Below, in pieces: positions 63,606-64,000 of a stretch of 64,000 bases of DNA (positions are counted from its first letter, which is position 1; the number at the start of each line of letters is the position of its first letter). The notes beneath the pieces are model-generated. The model was not told the DNA's origin. It worked only from the letters and a program-made list of their open reading frames with translations, and ran no database searches. Position numbers and translations under genes: made by a program. The stretch is from G963668605 sp963793625 (lineage in GTDB: Bacteria; Acidobacteriota; Terriglobia; Bryobacterales; Bryobacteraceae): assembly GCA_963793625.1 (NCBI GenBank), contig CAWCAT010000015.1, positions 186,001 through 250,000 on the forward strand, written 5' to 3'.

Positions 63606-64000
63606 TTAGTGTTCCAGAGTTTTGGTCTGACTGCTTGTAGCGATCAAGGAGGCGACAATAGAAGTGCCGATGATGCCGCCGATGATTGCCAGTGACCAGC
63701 TAATCGGGAATTTCCCGTTGAACGCGTCGTTCAGCCAGACCATCTTCAGGCCCACGAAGACCAGGACCAGCGCCAGGCCATACTTCAGCAACGCAAAGCG
63801 GTCGACCGCGCCGGCGAGCAGAAAATAGAGTGCCCGCAGCCCAAGGATTGCGAACACGTTCGAGGTGAACACGATCATCGGTTCGCGTGTCAGGGCGAAG
63901 ATTGCCGGTACCGAATCAATCGCGAAAATGATGTCGCTGATTTCGACAAACAGCAGCGCCAGGAACAACGGCGTGGCATACAATACGCCGCTCAAGCGTA
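63606..64000 (-). CDS. TerC-family integral membrane protein, 3' part only
   Basis: The C-terminal ~130 residues of a TerC/Alx-type protein; the gene begins beyond the right edge. 'FVEISDIIFAIDSVPAIFAL' is the conserved acidic metal-binding helix of the family, followed by 'NVFAILGLRALYFLLAGAVD', 'KYGLALVLVFVGLKMVWL' and 'ISWSLAIIGGIIGTSIVASL'. Family members export Mn2+ or support metal loading of secreted proteins and tellurite resistance. The 110 bases between it and the toroid gene hold nothing I can support. Confidence 0.85.
   Translation of the reverse strand, partial: RLSGVLYATPLFLALLFVEISDIIFAIDSVPAIFALTREPMIVFTSNVFAILGLRALYFLLAGAVDRFALLKYGLALVLVFVGLKMVWLNDAFNGKFPISWSLAIIGGIIGTSIVASLIATSSQTKTLEH

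Overview
The window looks like a chromosomal stretch from an Acidobacteriota bacterium, most likely of the Bryobacterales/Solibacter type. This is inferred from gene content only: GC-rich coding, two Oar-like TonB-dependent receptors with an N-terminal carboxypeptidase-regulatory-like domain, a sensor-like protein with the acidobacterial 'VERIL...LLSYLAEKSL' N-terminus, many secreted FAD oxidoreductases and toroid/propeller proteins, and a lot of gene debris between intact genes. No rRNA, complete tRNA, CRISPR array or replication origin is visible.

Layout. 0-12.4 kb: end of a TonB receptor, an enolase-superfamily (muconate-cycloisomerase type) enzyme, a Tat-type FAD oxidoreductase, an amidase, a class C beta-lactamase-fold hydrolase, a 1041-residue propeller protein and a LarA-type racemase with all its cofactor-binding residues. 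13-24.4 kb is a sensory and stress region: an MscS channel with a small partner gene, a minus-strand operon of an HTH protein, a double KaiC-like ATPase and a PocR-PAS hybrid kinase, a DUF883 protein, a 42-residue charged protein, a DUF421 protein, and a hybrid kinase with an ethylene-receptor-like N-terminus. 24.5-37.5 kb mixes intact metabolic genes (a URO-D-family protein, dihydropyrimidine dehydrogenase PreT/PreA, two BtpA-like barrels, a sarcosine-oxidase-like flavoprotein, a VOC protein) with truncated pieces of IS110, nitrilase, hydantoinase, propeller, SGNH hydrolase, serine recombinase and methyltransferase genes. 38-45.7 kb is a possible glycan-use locus: a membrane HTH-like protein, a secreted toroid enzyme, a 1155-residue TonB receptor and a second URO-D-family protein. 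Near 46.3 kb sits the 3' half of a tRNA-Asn gene, the usual scar of a site-specific integration. 46.7-50.2 kb is an Mla/MCE lipid-transport operon. 51-53 kb holds a HEPN-like gene and a copy of a small degenerate repeat module. 53-63.5 kb encodes secreted proteins: a double metallo-beta-lactamase protein, a heavily frameshifted beta-helix protein, a 993-residue protein with two FAD modules, and a convergent 1129-residue toroid protein. A TerC-type membrane protein runs off the right end.

A recurring feature is single-base frameshifts in otherwise well-conserved genes (both hybrid kinases, the MCE protein, the toroid enzyme, the MBL protein, the HEPN protein, the MscS neighbour, and about eleven in the beta-helix gene). 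Several fall in G or C runs. Uncorrected long-read indels are a real alternative to pseudogene decay, so I give these genes with their full restored span.
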